Shown: positions 29,513 through 39,754, counted from the stretch's first letter. The stretch: DNA of 64,000 nucleotides from Chryseobacterium sp. CH25 (GCF_004119455.1 NZ_NRQT01000006.1:124001-188000); one strand, 5' to 3'. Notes: a model not told the origin generated them from the letters alone. Translations and numbers: made by a program.

Positions 29513-30883
29513 ATGCAGAGAATTCGATACTCTAGATACCTGAAATCGATCATTATTTTGCTTGACCTTATGGTTATTGCATCTATCTTCATATTCTTTT
29601 TTATAAGCAGAAACGAAAACCTGAAATATCATAAGGAAACCTGGTACCAGAACGCTTTTTCTCTGGTTTTGTTATTTTTGTTCTGGGTGCTTCTCAGCGG
29701 TAGGACAAAAATATACAATATACCAAGGAACCTTACGTATACGCTCTTTCTGGAAAGGCTTTTGATTCATTTCATATCCTTTATACTGGGTGTTCTGCTT
29801 ATTGGGAAGGTCAGTAATAATGTATTCTTCAGCTCAGATATTTACTGGCTGTCATTTTATCTGCTCATATTTATCTTTTTAGCAAAATCACTCATCTATT
29901 TTTCTATTAAGTACCTGCGATCTTTAGGAGCTAACTATCGAAATATCATGTTTTTAGGAAACAGTGATTCTACGGAGATCCTGAAAAACATTTTTAAAGA
30001 ACGTAAAGATTACGGATACAGGATATTTGAACATGAAAATGCAGATGCCAGTGCTGCTCAATTGGTAAGTTTCTGGAAAAAAAATGGGATCCATACCCTA
30101 TTTCTTGCTACAGAAAATTCTTACAGTGAAAATGCTGAATCTGAAATATTCAGACTGGCTGAGGAAAATAAAGTTCATATTTCATTGATACCAAGTATCA
30201 CTCAAAGTGATTTTTTCCTGTATGATCTGGCTTATATTCAAACCCAGCCCGTACTTAGCCAGGCAAGGTATCCATTAGATTATTATTCCAATTTTCTGAT
30301 GAAAAGAACGTTTGATATTTTCTTTTCCATATTTGTTCTGGCTTTCATCTGTACATGGCTATTCCCAATCATTGCTATTTTAATAAGAACAAGCTCTAAA
30401 GGTCCTGTTTTTTTCTTGCAGAAAAGGTATGGGTTCCATGAGGAAGTGTTCAGTTGTATAAAATTCAGGACTATGGTGGTTAATGATGAGTCTACAACCA
30501 GTACAACCAAAGAAAATGACACAAGAATCACCAGGGTGGGTAAATTTTTGAGAAAAACCAGTCTTGATGAACTACCCCAGTTTATCAATGTATTAAAAGG
30601 TGAGATGTCTGTAGTAGGCCCTCGCCCTCATATGTTAGCCGTTGATAACTATTACAAACCAAAAATCGGAAGATATAGTTTAAGAAGTATGGTAAGCCCT
30701 GGTATTACAGGACTTGCACAGGTAAGCGGACTCCGTGGTGACTTTGGAGATGTGGAGGTAGAAATGAAAAAAAGAGTTCTTGCAGATGCCTTCTATGTAA
30801 GAAACTGGAGTTTTGTTCTGGATCTGGTTATTATATTAAAAACTATTTTGCTGGTTATTGGAGGGGATAAAAACGCAAAATAA
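29513..30883 (+). CDS. polyprenyl glycosylphosphotransferase (initiating sugar transferase)
   Basis: A 456-residue membrane protein. The N-terminal half has four to five membrane segments and a CoA-binding-like domain; a fifth segment at about 265-290 precedes the catalytic domain with CIKFRTM, RVGKFLRKTSLDELPQFINV, LKGEMSVVGPRPHM and SPGITGLAQVSG. These enzymes put the first sugar phosphate on undecaprenyl phosphate for exopolysaccharide or capsule. It is not next to the flippase/glycosyltransferase pair, so the pathway is likely scattered. Confidence 0.93.
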   Translation: MQRIRYSRYLKSIIILLDLMVIASIFIFFFISRNENLKYHKETWYQNAFSLVLLFLFWVLLSGRTKIYNIPRNLTYTLFLERLLIHFISFILGVLLIGKVSNNVFFSSDIYWLSFYLLIFIFLAKSLIYFSIKYLRSLGANYRNIMFLGNSDSTEILKNIFKERKDYGYRIFEHENADASAAQLVSFWKKNGIHTLFLATENSYSENAESEIFRLAEENKVHISLIPSITQSDFFLYDLAYIQTQPVLSQARYPLDYYSNFLMKRTFDIFFSIFVLAFICTWLFPIIAILIRTSSKGPVFFLQKRYGFHEEVFSCIKFRTMVVNDESTTSTTKENDTRITRVGKFLRKTSLDELPQFINVLKGEMSVVGPRPHMLAVDNYYKPKIGRYSLRSMVSPGITGLAQVSGLRGDFGDVEVEMKKRVLADAFYVRNWSFVLDLVIILKTILLVIGGDKNAK

Positions 30884-30979
30884 AACAATTGCTAAGGTTA
30901 GGATAATTTTAACATTTTCCGGACTTCTGTCTTCATTTCAACCTTAGCCTAATTCAATAAAAAAGTCTAATTTAGCAGT

Positions 30980-31732
30980 ATGTTAAAAAAGTTTTTCACA
31001 GCAGTAGGGGAATATATTATCCTTCTAGGAAAATCCCTGCAGAAACCCCAGAAAATGAGGGTTTTTTGGAAGCTGTTCATGAGAGAAATTAATGATTTGG
31101 GAGTAAATTCTTTCGGACTTGTAATCTTCACATCAATATTTGTGGGAGCTGTAGTGGCTATTCAAATGTTCAACAACTTTGATGCCTCTTCTTTCCCTAT
31201 TCCACCTGCATTCGTAGGATATGCAACAAAAGCGGTACTTATTTTGGAGTTTGCTCCTACCATTATCAGTTTAATTTTAGCAGGTAAAGTAGGGTCATAC
31301 ATTGCATCCAGTATTGGTACAATGAGGGTTTCCGAACAGATTGATGCATTGGATATTATGGGAGTAAATTCACCCAACTTCTTGATATTTCCAAAAATCA
31401 TCGCCTGTATGCTTTTTAACCCTCTTCTGATTGCCATCAGTATTGTATTTGGTATTGGGGGTGGTTATATTGCCGGGCTGTTAACAGGAAACTGGACACC
31501 AAACGACTATATCACTGGTATTCAAATGTATATGCCTAATTTATTTATCTATTATGCATTTACAAAAACCACTGTTTTTGCATTTATTATTGCAACAGTT
31601 CCTTCTTATTTCGGATACAATGTAAAAGGAGGATCTTTGGAAGTGGGTAGAGCCAGTACGCAGGCTGTGGTATGGACAATGGTATTCATTATCATCTCTG
31701 AATTAATTTTAACCCAATTAATATTAAGCTAA
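30980..31732 (+). CDS. mlaE: MlaE family ABC transporter permease
   Basis: A 250-residue inner-membrane permease with about five membrane segments and the MlaE signature LEFAPTIISLILAGKVGSYIASSIGTMRVSEQIDALDIMGVNS. It works with an MCE protein and an ABC ATPase to move phospholipids. Its stop overlaps the ATG of the ATPase gene by one base, showing a tight operon. The MCE (MlaD) partner is probably the protein encoded at 13328-14278. Confidence 0.94.
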   Translation: MLKKFFTAVGEYIILLGKSLQKPQKMRVFWKLFMREINDLGVNSFGLVIFTSIFVGAVVAIQMFNNFDASSFPIPPAFVGYATKAVLILEFAPTIISLILAGKVGSYIASSIGTMRVSEQIDALDIMGVNSPNFLIFPKIIACMLFNPLLIAISIVFGIGGGYIAGLLTGNWTPNDYITGIQMYMPNLFIYYAFTKTTVFAFIIATVPSYFGYNVKGGSLEVGRASTQAVVWTMVFIIISELILTQLILS

Positions 31733-32541
31733 TGATTGAGGTAAAAGATCTTAAGAAAAGTTTTGGCGATGTTGAAGTACTTAAGGGAATTTCGACTTCA
31801 TTTGATAAAGGAAAGGTAAATCTTATCATTGGGCAAAGTGGTTCCGGAAAAACAGTTTTTCTGAAAAGTCTATTGAATGTTTATATGCCGTCATCAGGAG
31901 AAATATTATTTGATGGCCGGGATGTAAACACCATGAACCGGGAAGAAAAGCAGCATCTTCGTTCAGAAATTGGAACAGTATTCCAAGGGAGTGCTTTATT
32001 TGATTCCCTAACTGTAGAAGAAAATATTATGTTTCCTCTGGATATGTTTACGAACCTTACGTATAAAGAGAAAAAGAAAAGGGTTTTTGAAGTAATAGGA
32101 AGAGTACATCTTGATAAAGCTGATAAAAAATATCCTTCAGAAATCTCCGGAGGGATGCAGAAAAGAGTTGCCATTGCAAGAGCTATTGTGAACAATCCGA
32201 AGTATTTATTCTGTGATGAACCTAACTCGGGGCTGGATCCATATACATCAAAAATTATTGATGATCTTCTGTATGAAATCACGAAGGAATATAATACAAC
32301 AACCATCATCAATACCCATGATATGAACTCTGTAATGACGATTGGCGAGAAAATTGTATACCTAAGACTTGGAATCAAGGAGTGGGAAGGGAATAAAGAT
32401 ATCCTGATTACAGCAGGCAATAAAAATCTGATCGACTTCGTTTATTCTTCAGAACTGTTTAAAGAACTGAGAGGATATTTACTTGAGAATAACAAAACAA
32501 TTGAGAATACAAAATTAGACGATAATGAAAAAGGTACTTAG
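31732..32541 (+). CDS. mlaF: ABC transporter ATP-binding protein, MlaF-like
   Basis: A 269-residue ABC ATPase: Walker A GQSGSGKTVFLKS, Q-loop region VFQGSALFDSLTVEENI, signature SGGMQKRVAIARAI, Walker B YLFCDEPNSGLD, and the switch His in NTHDMNS. The pattern SGGMQKR with EPNSGLDP fits the MlaF/Ttg2A group. It forms a pair with the MlaE permease. Its end overlaps the next gene by 17 bases. Confidence 0.94.
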   Translation: MIEVKDLKKSFGDVEVLKGISTSFDKGKVNLIIGQSGSGKTVFLKSLLNVYMPSSGEILFDGRDVNTMNREEKQHLRSEIGTVFQGSALFDSLTVEENIMFPLDMFTNLTYKEKKKRVFEVIGRVHLDKADKKYPSEISGGMQKRVAIARAIVNNPKYLFCDEPNSGLDPYTSKIIDDLLYEITKEYNTTTIINTHDMNSVMTIGEKIVYLRLGIKEWEGNKDILITAGNKNLIDFVYSSELFKELRGYLLENNKTIENTKLDDNEKGT

Positions 32542-33136
32542 TATAGCGTTAATAGGGTTTTCAATGTGGGCTTCTGCACAGATCTCACTGGCGGCTAAAG
32601 CCAATTTAATATTTCCTACAGGCTCACCATCATGGTCCAACATTAAAGGAACAGTGAATGATGCCATAGAAGGAACAGGAAAAAACAATGTAGGTTTCAA
32701 CGCGGGACTTTCATTAAAAGTAGCATTACCTACTTCACTTTTCTTAATGCCGGAGATATATTACACTCACTTTAAGAATGAATTTACAACAGAGAATACT
32801 ACATTTGATGTAAAGAGCAACCGTATTGATGTTCCGGTTCTTTTAGGATATAACGTTTTAGGGAATATGCTGGGTGTTTTTGTAGGTCCGGTAGGAAGCT
32901 TTAACCTAAGCAAAGACAATACTTACAACGATTTTAAAGAAAATGCAAAAAATAACTTTACAGTAGGCTACCAGTTCGGAGCACAGCTTGAAATTAAAAA
33001 GCTTATTGTAAATGCAAAATACGAAGGAGCTTTCAGTAAAGATGAAAGAAATTTCATCAACAAAGTTTCCGGTTCGGAGATCAGATATGATAACAGGCCT
33101 AACCTGTTTATGCTTGGTTTAGGATATAAATTTTAA
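32525..33136 (+). CDS. outer membrane beta-barrel (porin-like) protein
   Basis: A 203-residue protein with signal peptide (SMWASAQ) and alternating hydrophobic strands ending in an aromatic FMLGLGYKF, typical of small OmpX/PorT-like beta-barrels. It overlaps the end of the MlaF-like gene by 17 bases, so it is likely part of the same operon and might be the outer-membrane end of a lipid or envelope system; that link is an inference from position only. Confidence 0.85.
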   Translation: MKKVLSIALIGFSMWASAQISLAAKANLIFPTGSPSWSNIKGTVNDAIEGTGKNNVGFNAGLSLKVALPTSLFLMPEIYYTHFKNEFTTENTTFDVKSNRIDVPVLLGYNVLGNMLGVFVGPVGSFNLSKDNTYNDFKENAKNNFTVGYQFGAQLEIKKLIVNAKYEGAFSKDERNFINKVSGSEIRYDNRPNLFMLGLGYKF

Positions 33137-33159
33137 TCCACAATCGAAAATAACAACTT

Positions 33160-33192
33160 TAAATCCTCAAATTTTAAATTTGAGGATTTTTA
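33160..33192. terminator. bidirectional terminator
   Basis: Stem AAATCCTCAAATTT (33161-33174) with AAATTTGAGGATTT (33176-33189), flanked by T-rich sequence. It contains the stop codon of the small minus-strand gene. Confidence 0.85.
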
Positions 33193-33485
33193 TTTTGGGC
33201 TTCAAGCTCAGCCTGGCGCTTTGCAATTTCTGCTGCCTGCTTTTCTAAGTCTTCTTTTTCTTTCTGAAGCTGCTTGAATTCTTTTTTCTTCTGTTCAGCC
33301 TTTATAGCACTTCCTTTACTCAGATATCCAACCATTCCACCAATGATAAGCCCAATTCCTACCCCAGCCATGATACCCATGATGTGAGAAATTTTAATCT
33401 GCTCAACGGCAAAATCAGTGGTAAGATAAAATAGTAAGGCAGAAACTGCTAAGAGGATAAGTCCGGTAATTGATAAACTCTTCAT
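33174..33485 (-). CDS. small membrane protein with coiled-coil tail
   Basis: A 103-residue protein with two membrane segments (about 5-22 and 36-58, the latter rich in Gly) and a highly charged helical tail of Lys, Glu and Gln (about 65-100) likely to form a coiled coil. No family is recognised. It is single-gene and convergent with the barrel-protein gene. Confidence 0.7.
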   Translation of the reverse strand: MKSLSITGLILLAVSALLFYLTTDFAVEQIKISHIMGIMAGVGIGLIIGGMVGYLSKGSAIKAEQKKKEFKQLQKEKEDLEKQAAEIAKRQAELEAQNKNPQI

Positions 33486-33642
33486 AATATTGTGTTTAAG
33501 TAATTATGTTATAAAAGCTATACCAAATTTACTAAAAATTTAATAAGCTTTTATACAGGAATAGTATTTTATATGGTCTTTCCAATAATGAATACTACCA
33601 TAATTATTCCAAATGATGTGAAAAGAAAAAGTATTATCAAAT

Positions 33643-33680
33643 AAAAACCGGACTCATTTTAAAATAAGTCCGGTTTTTAT
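33643..33680 (-). terminator. terminator after M48 protease gene
   Basis: Stem AAAAACCGGACT with AGTCCGGTTTTT spanning about 33644-33678, with T-run on the minus strand. The M48 stop is at 33695. Confidence 0.88.
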
Positions 33681-33694
33681 AATAAGTGAATAGA

Positions 33695-34501
33695 TTACAT
33701 TTTTCCACCTGCTGCTTTATAATACTCTAAAGCTTTCGGTAAGTCTTTGTTAATATCTGAAATTCTTGTTTCCGGACTCGGGTGAGTAGATAAGAATTCC
33801 GGCTGTCTTGCTCCTGAAGAAGCGGCTTCCATTCTATTCCAGAAAGGAATGGCTGCTCTTGGATCATATCCAGCCATAGACATCAGATAAAGCCCCATTT
33901 CATCAGCTTCAGATTCTTGGCCTCTACCGTACTTTAATAAGGCTACTTGTGACCCAATTGGATATGCTTTCTCGAAAACACTTGCCCATTGCGCATTTGA
34001 AATAGCTCCGCCAAGAATAGCTCCACCATACTGAGCCATCATCGCCTGAGAAATTCTTTCATTTCCATGGCCTGCCAATGCGTGAGAAACTTCATGTCCC
34101 ATTACTACTGCAAGTCCATTATCGTCTTTAGTTACCGGTAAAATTCCTGTATAAACGGCTACTTTACCTCCCGGCATACACCATGCATTCAGTTCATTAC
34201 TTTGCAGAAGAGCAAACTCCCAACTATAATTGGCAAGATCTGCTGATCTTCCTATACTCTGATAATATCTCTCTGCTGCATTTTTGATTCTGTTTCCTAC
34301 ATTTACCACTCTCTTTGCATCTGCTGTTCCGGTAATAAGCTTACCTTTAGACAATGTCGTTTTGTATTCCTGTGCAGACATTGTTAAAATTTCTGAATTA
34401 TTGGCCAGCTGTAAAGATGACCTTCCTGTAATTGGATTTGTAGTACAGGCAGCGACCAACAGAGCGAATGCTCCCATTCCTAATAGATGTGTAACTTTCA
34501 T
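33695..34501 (-). CDS. M48 family metalloprotease, lipoprotein
   Basis: A 268-residue protein with signal peptide and lipobox VAACTTNPITGRSSL, then a Zn protease domain with HEVSHALAGHGNER (HExxH), the third ligand Glu in GQESEADEMGLYLMSMAGYDP. This matches the periplasmic/outer-membrane M48 group (LoiP/YcaL-like), which degrade envelope proteins. Single gene with its own terminator. Confidence 0.93.
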   Translation of the reverse strand: MKVTHLLGMGAFALLVAACTTNPITGRSSLQLANNSEILTMSAQEYKTTLSKGKLITGTADAKRVVNVGNRIKNAAERYYQSIGRSADLANYSWEFALLQSNELNAWCMPGGKVAVYTGILPVTKDDNGLAVVMGHEVSHALAGHGNERISQAMMAQYGGAILGGAISNAQWASVFEKAYPIGSQVALLKYGRGQESEADEMGLYLMSMAGYDPRAAIPFWNRMEAASSGARQPEFLSTHPSPETRISDINKDLPKALEYYKAAGGKM

Positions 34502-34607
34502 AGTTTGAGTGTTAATAATTCAACCTTAACAATTTTTATTCCAAAATATTTTGGATATAAATTTTTTGCATACATTTTGCTGTTTAAATTTAATAATTAT
34601 CTCTATC

Positions 34608-35159
34608 ATGAAAAAGTATATTTCTATTCTGATGATCTTTGGTTTCTTATTCGGCTTTCAAAGCTGTGCTTCACAGGGTTCATCAGATCCAGCAATAGTA
34701 AATGCGTTAGTAGATTCACAGGAATTTACTTTCTACGCACAGAGGGCTAATCCTACCAATTATGATGTTATTAATGTTATGAACTCCATGCCTAATTCTA
34801 CTTCAAGCAGAATCCTGAATCTGAACAGTGGGGATTATACTATTGAAGTGAATAAGAACACGGTAGATGTAGTACTGCCCTATTTTGGAAGATTATTCAG
34901 TCCAAGTTATGGAAATACGGATAATAACGGATACAGATTTACTTCAAAAGATTTTGCAATTGATAAATCTCAGAATAAAAAAGGGACCTGGACTCTAAAA
35001 ATTCAGCCTAAAGATGTGAACACTGTTCAAGAGATCAATATTGAGATCTTTAAAAATGGTAAGGCATTTGTTTCTATTAAAAGTAATGACAGACAACCCA
35101 TTACCTATGACGGATATGTTTCTAAAACTGAGGTAAAACAGGAAAAGGAAAAACTTTAA
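34608..35159 (+). CDS. DUF4251 domain protein
   Basis: From the ATG at 34608 (MKKYISILMIFGFL) this is a 183-residue lipoprotein (SCASQGS). The segment SQEFTFYAQRANPTNYDVINVMNSM and the later VVLPYFGRLFSPSYGNTDNNGYRFTSKDF match DUF4251, a Bacteroidota envelope family of unknown role. Its last bases overlap the convergent meaB by 4. Confidence 0.87.
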   Translation: MKKYISILMIFGFLFGFQSCASQGSSDPAIVNALVDSQEFTFYAQRANPTNYDVINVMNSMPNSTSSRILNLNSGDYTIEVNKNTVDVVLPYFGRLFSPSYGNTDNNGYRFTSKDFAIDKSQNKKGTWTLKIQPKDVNTVQEINIEIFKNGKAFVSIKSNDRQPITYDGYVSKTEVKQEKEKL

Positions 35160-36148
35160 TCTCTTTTTTCACCCGATAAAAATTTTTCAACAAATAATTT
35201 TGCTTCAGTACTTGGATTGGAAACCATGTCTGAAGCATTTTTTTTGTGCATCTGATAAGCTTCTTCTACCACATTGCTTTTTTTCATTAAGGATAGGATG
35301 TATTCCTGAACCCAGTATTCGAACCGTTTTTCTGCCTGTTGGGTACGGATTTCTTCAAACCGTCCGGCTTTCTTTTTCAAATCGATAAACTCGGAAATTT
35401 TATCATATATTTCCTGAAGGCCTTCATTATGCAAAGCAGAACCTAATAAAACCGGAATTTTCCATTCCTTTTCTTTGGGTGGAATAAAATCCAGGGCTCT
35501 TTTCAGTTCTAATCTTGTATTCTTTGCTTTCTGAATATTATCCTGATCTACTTTATTGATGAAAATAACATCTACCATTTCCATGATACCGCGTTTTATC
35601 CCTTGCAGTTCATCGCCGCCGCCAATAATTTTAAGAAAGAGAAAAACATCTGTGATATCAGCTACTAAAACCTCAGATTGTCCTACACCAACAGTTTCAA
35701 TTAAAATATAATCATAACCGGCTGCTTCACAGATCATCATAGTTTCAAAAGTAGTATTGGCCACTCCGCCTAAGAATCCCGAACTTGGGGAAGGCCGTAT
35801 GAATGCATTCTCTTCTTTTGCGAGTTCTTCCATGCGGGTTTTATCTCCCAGAATACTTCCTTTATTGATTGAAGAACTGGGATCAATGGCAAGAACAGCT
35901 ACTTTTTTACCCTGAGCAATGGCCAATCTCCCAAAACTTTCAATAAAAGTAGATTTTCCAGCTCCGGGTACTCCGGTTACTCCTACTCTTATTGAATTTC
36001 CTGTGAAAGGCATAATCTTTTTCAGAAGGTCTTCCGCCTGTACTCTATGTTCTGCTTTTTTACTTTCAACCAGAGTAATAGCCTTTGCAATCAGGCGTTT
36101 ATTGCCTGACTGTATTCCCTCAATAAGTTCTTCTGTAGAAAATTTCAT
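35156..36148 (-). CDS. meaB: methylmalonyl-CoA mutase-associated GTPase MeaB
   Basis: From the ATG at 36148 (MKFSTEELIEGIQ) this is a 330-residue G3E-family GTPase that protects and reloads the B12 cofactor of methylmalonyl-CoA mutase. Seen are Walker A GVTGVPGAGKSTFIES, DPSSSINKGSILGDKTRM, IETVGVGQSE and the base motif INKVD. An upstream start at 36220 adds a hydrophobic stretch foreign to MeaB and is rejected. The mutase itself is encoded at 46220-48340, about 10 kb away. Confidence 0.95.
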   Translation of the reverse strand: MKFSTEELIEGIQSGNKRLIAKAITLVESKKAEHRVQAEDLLKKIMPFTGNSIRVGVTGVPGAGKSTFIESFGRLAIAQGKKVAVLAIDPSSSINKGSILGDKTRMEELAKEENAFIRPSPSSGFLGGVANTTFETMMICEAAGYDYILIETVGVGQSEVLVADITDVFLFLKIIGGGDELQGIKRGIMEMVDVIFINKVDQDNIQKAKNTRLELKRALDFIPPKEKEWKIPVLLGSALHNEGLQEIYDKISEFIDLKKKAGRFEEIRTQQAEKRFEYWVQEYILSLMKKSNVVEEAYQMHKKNASDMVSNPSTEAKLFVEKFLSGEKRD

Positions 36149-36345
36149 TGATTCAAAATTAATAATTAAAAAGCGAATGATCAATAGTACATTACCGATG
36201 ACCGAACAAAAGGATGGCAAATGAGTTTTTTAAGTTGCATTATTCGCATCGATTCAATTTTTATTTCTTCTAAATTAAAACTACCACACACAGTATCAAC
36301 AGGTTTGGGAATTTATTACATTTGTTATATATCAAAATAAGAAAC

Positions 36346-36639
36346 ATGAAAAAACTCATTGCTGCGGCATCATTCACTGCTATTCTATTAGTTTCCTGTA
36401 CTCCTAAAGCTTCAACTTCTGCTACAACTGCAGGAACTTCAACTTCTACAGCTGAAGAAATCGCTCAGGGTAAAACTATTTTTGAAAACTCTTGTGGAAA
36501 GTGCCATAAACTCCCTGATCCTACATCCCATAATTCTGTACAATGGGTAGGGATTATGAATGCAATGGCTCCTAAAGCTAAACTTACGGACGAGCAGCAC
36601 AAATGGGTTTATGATTATATTGTTTCTGCGAAAAAGTAA
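36346..36639 (+). CDS. small cytochrome c-like lipoprotein
   Basis: From the ATG at 36346 (MKKLIAAASF) this is a 97-residue lipoprotein (lipobox LVSCTPK) with a Ser/Thr/Ala linker and a class I cytochrome c-type haem site, FENSCGKCHKLPDP. A Met in MAPKAKLTDEQ is a likely sixth ligand. It has a close paralogue directly downstream (24 bases on). Probably a periplasmic or outer-membrane electron carrier. Confidence 0.87.
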   Translation: MKKLIAAASFTAILLVSCTPKASTSATTAGTSTSTAEEIAQGKTIFENSCGKCHKLPDPTSHNSVQWVGIMNAMAPKAKLTDEQHKWVYDYIVSAKK

Positions 36640-36663
36640 TTCACCCAACAAAATAATAAAGGT

Positions 36664-36951
36664 ATGAAAAAGTTAATCTTAAGTGGTATTGCAGCATCAG
36701 CATTCATAGTATCCTGCGGACCCAAAAGTACGGCTGTAACAGGCCCTAAGTATACCTCATCTGAGCAGTTAGCCCAGGGAAAAACAATTTTTGAAAATTC
36801 CTGTGCAAAATGCCATAAGCTTCCGGAACCTACCAAGCATGACAATCAGGGCTGGATTAATACCTTAAGCAGAATGGCTCCTAAAGCTAAACTTAGTGAC
36901 GACCAACATCAAATGGTTTATGACTATCTGATCTCTGCAAACAAAAAATAA
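36664..36951 (+). CDS. small cytochrome c-like lipoprotein (tandem paralogue)
   Basis: A 95-residue lipoprotein (FIVSCGPKS) with haem site FENSCAKCHKLPEP and MAPKAKLSDDQHQMVYDYLIS. It shares its haem domain nearly word for word with the gene before it (LAQGKTIFENSC, MAPKAKL), while the leader and linker differ, so this is a tandem duplication. Both are probably in one operon ending at the terminator. Confidence 0.87.
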   Translation: MKKLILSGIAASAFIVSCGPKSTAVTGPKYTSSEQLAQGKTIFENSCAKCHKLPEPTKHDNQGWINTLSRMAPKAKLSDDQHQMVYDYLISANKK

Positions 36952-36978
36952 GCTTTCATTTGAAAGCTTATTTTTTTA
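36946..36978. terminator. bidirectional terminator
   Basis: Palindromic stem AATAAGCTTTC with GAAAGCTTATT followed by seven T. It lies between the cytochrome pair and the convergent M36 protease gene. Confidence 0.87.
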
Positions 36979-36998
36979 ATTATTACTCAAAGAAGACT

Positions 36999-39550
36999 TT
37001 ATCTCACAATAAGTTTTTCTGTTTGCGTTTTATCTCCCTGCTGGATATGTACCATATAAACACCTTTCTGTAGCTGTTTTGTAGAAATTGCTTTTTTCGA
37101 TACTGATTCTCTGGAATCTGAGAATACCAATTTTCCGGACATATCGAACATTTTAATTTTAACTTCCTTGGATGATTTATCTATATTACCTACAAAGAAT
37201 TCATCATAAGTAGGATTAGGAAATACGATAAACTTACTGCCTGTTGCTTTAACTTCATCTGTTGCCAGTGCAGCATTACATTCTGCAGGTACAGTAAAGT
37301 CTTCTACCTGGTCATTAGCTACATTACTGGCTCCTGCAGAAGCGTTTACTCCAAGACCTCTTTTAGCAAAAGTATTCCAAATCATACATTTATCTGCACC
37401 TGCATTTCCTACCAAGTCTGCCCTAAGAATAGCATCCCTACCATCAATAAAGGAAGGATTACAGGATTGTAATTTCAGCCCATCCATTACAATTTGAAGC
37501 ACTTTTGCATTCCCAGAAGTTGAGCTTGCCAACACATCACTGTTATAACCATATTTTTCAATATACTTCCAGGTAAGATCCCACAGCATGGTTGCCCAGA
37601 TAAAGCCTATGGCATGAGGCCCAGAAACAGTATTGGTCTTCGCATACGTATAATTATTCACTTGAAAATCAGGAGAATATTTTGCAGGCCTGATTCCAAC
37701 TCCTGTTGTAGGCTGATTGCTGGTATAAGTCCCTATTCCTCTTGCTAACGCTGATGTATCACCAGGTTTTGTGGTAAGCATTAATGCAAAAAATCAGACC
37801 ACCCTTCACCCATTTGCTCAGCACTCTGAAGACAGTTATATCCCTGCCCTGTCAATCTGTTTGAAATACCATGGCCATATTCGTGGGCAACAATACCATT
37901 ATCCAGACTTGAGTGCTTAAAGCCATTATAATCAAATTGCAAGGAAGCATTTATGGTTGTGCCTCCATTCATCTGATTCACCAGATATTCTCCTTCGGCC
38001 TTCCCCATCATGATAGAAGGAATATTGATACCGGTTACGTTATCATCTTTACCCATCGTAATTGGGTCTGCATTAACCGGATCATAGATAATAGCTCCTA
38101 TTGCTCCGGCCACCTGCATATTTTTAACCTTAGTTGCAAAGCTGCAGGTTCCTCTTTGTGCCACTCCAATCTTTCCTGTAAGACTTCCCGCAGCCAGTCC
38201 TGAACAGGCAGCAATAGGATTAGCAATGGCAAGATCAGCCGTAACAGCCTGTCCACCCAACAATAACGCACCAAATCCTGCTCCTCCTGTCATTACTTTA
38301 GGACGACTGACAATCGAGGCCGGTGCATTATATTGATATCTCATAACAAAATCATCTGGAGTCTGTACTCTATCCCAAAGGTACATCTGCATTCTTGGTG
38401 CCGCAAGATAAGTCGTTCCGTTGATCACGGTTTCATAGCCCGGATTAAAGTTTGCATTGTTTAATCCGCTTCCGTCAAAAGCCTCTGCCCTTACTGCATC
38501 TCCGCCCATCCCGCCATTGCTGAAATTATTCGTCTGATAATTTCTGGCTGATTCTGTAAATCCGAATTTATAGAATATATCATGCATTTTATTATTCATA
38601 TAAAACAGATTGGTAATCGCTGCATCTCTATATGTAAGCGGATTATCATATCTTCCGTCTGCAAAAGGGAAGTTAAACGAAAGTGTACTTCCTCCGTCTG
38701 GAGAATATCCCGGATTATTGGTATTGTCCTGATCTGAGTATGCATATACATTATTTCCTCTTGTATTGGTGTAATTATTGGTTCCATCAGAATGCCATCC
38801 TTCAGGAGAAGCCGCAAGATCCCATGGATTACTGACTATTGAACGGGAGCCAAATGTAGGTGCTTCTACCGGAAGTGGGAAAACATTATATGAGGCATTG
38901 CTAGGCACTAATAAATTGACAAACTGCTGTTGCTCATCCCCATTCCCAATCTGTTCAAAATCTACAGAATGTAAATGTTCATTGTGTTCAAAATTACAGC
39001 TCAGTGTTGTATTATTCTTACTAAGGATCTCCCCAGTACTTGCATCGGCGATTACATGCCATACTTCTGAAGAGATTTTATCGGTAACAAATAATTCTTT
39101 CGAAAGAACATAGACTCCATTTTTCTCAAAATATACATCCGGCAGATAGTTCACTTCAGAAATTTCGCTAAATCCAAGCCTTTGCTTCAATACATCCTCA
39201 GAAAGTCTTTCCTGTGCTTTTTTCTGATTGGCAACGACAACATTTCTACTGAAATCATTATTTTCAGAGATAATCTGATCTCCTTTAATAATTACCTTCC
39301 CTAATGCATTATACACTCTAAGACCGTCATAAGTCTGTTGTACATTAACAATATTAGCTCCTAAACTTTTTGAAAGATCTTCGTTCAAAATAACAACACC
39401 AATTTTTTCATTAGTATTATTTCTTTGATTCAATTTTCCACTTTTCTGATAATAGTCCTGAATAAGTTTAGCAGAATTCTGTCCATTCATTTTGCCAAAG
39501 CAAAAAAATACAGCCACAGATATTGGCAATAAAAATAATTTTCTATTCAT
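36999..39550 (-). pseudogene. M36 (fungalysin) metalloprotease with T9SS tail, one frameshift (probably sequence error)
   Basis: A secreted zinc protease. Signal peptide (SVAVFFCFGKMNGQ), a propeptide of about 220 residues, a PA-type insert (GVAQRGTCSFATKVKNMQVAGA), and the zinc motif HEYGHGISNRL followed by GEGWSDF. The frame breaks just there, at the run complementary to 37788-37793 (six T on the coding strand); a seventh T gives SDFFALMLTTKPGDT and an 850-residue protein. The C-terminal 75 residues are a type A T9SS sorting domain (FVGNIDKSSKEVKIKMFD, KGVYMVHIQ). Confidence 0.92.
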
Positions 39551-39727
39551 ATTTTACATTTAAGCAATGCAATTTATAAACTATTCGCATAAAATATCTA
39601 GAATAATTGAAAAATAAAAACAAATACTTCAATTCAATTGAATTCATTTTCTTTAAGTTTATTTTATTCTTGCTTTTGTAAATTTTGATTTATTAATTTC
39701 ACTTAACCTCTTAAATAAAAAGAATAA

Positions 39728-39754
39728 AAAAGGAGACTTATTTAGTCTCCTTCT
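39728..39754 (-). terminator. terminator at the end of the RNA-repair operon
   Basis: Stem AAGGAGAC with GTCTCCTT (39731-39753) followed by a T-run on the minus strand. The stem contains the last codons of the TPR gene. Confidence 0.8.

Noticed and set aside
35156..36220. N-terminal membrane segment on MeaB from the upstream start
   Set aside because: MeaB is cytosolic and the family start matches the ATG at 36148; the extra 24 residues are likely untranslated leader.
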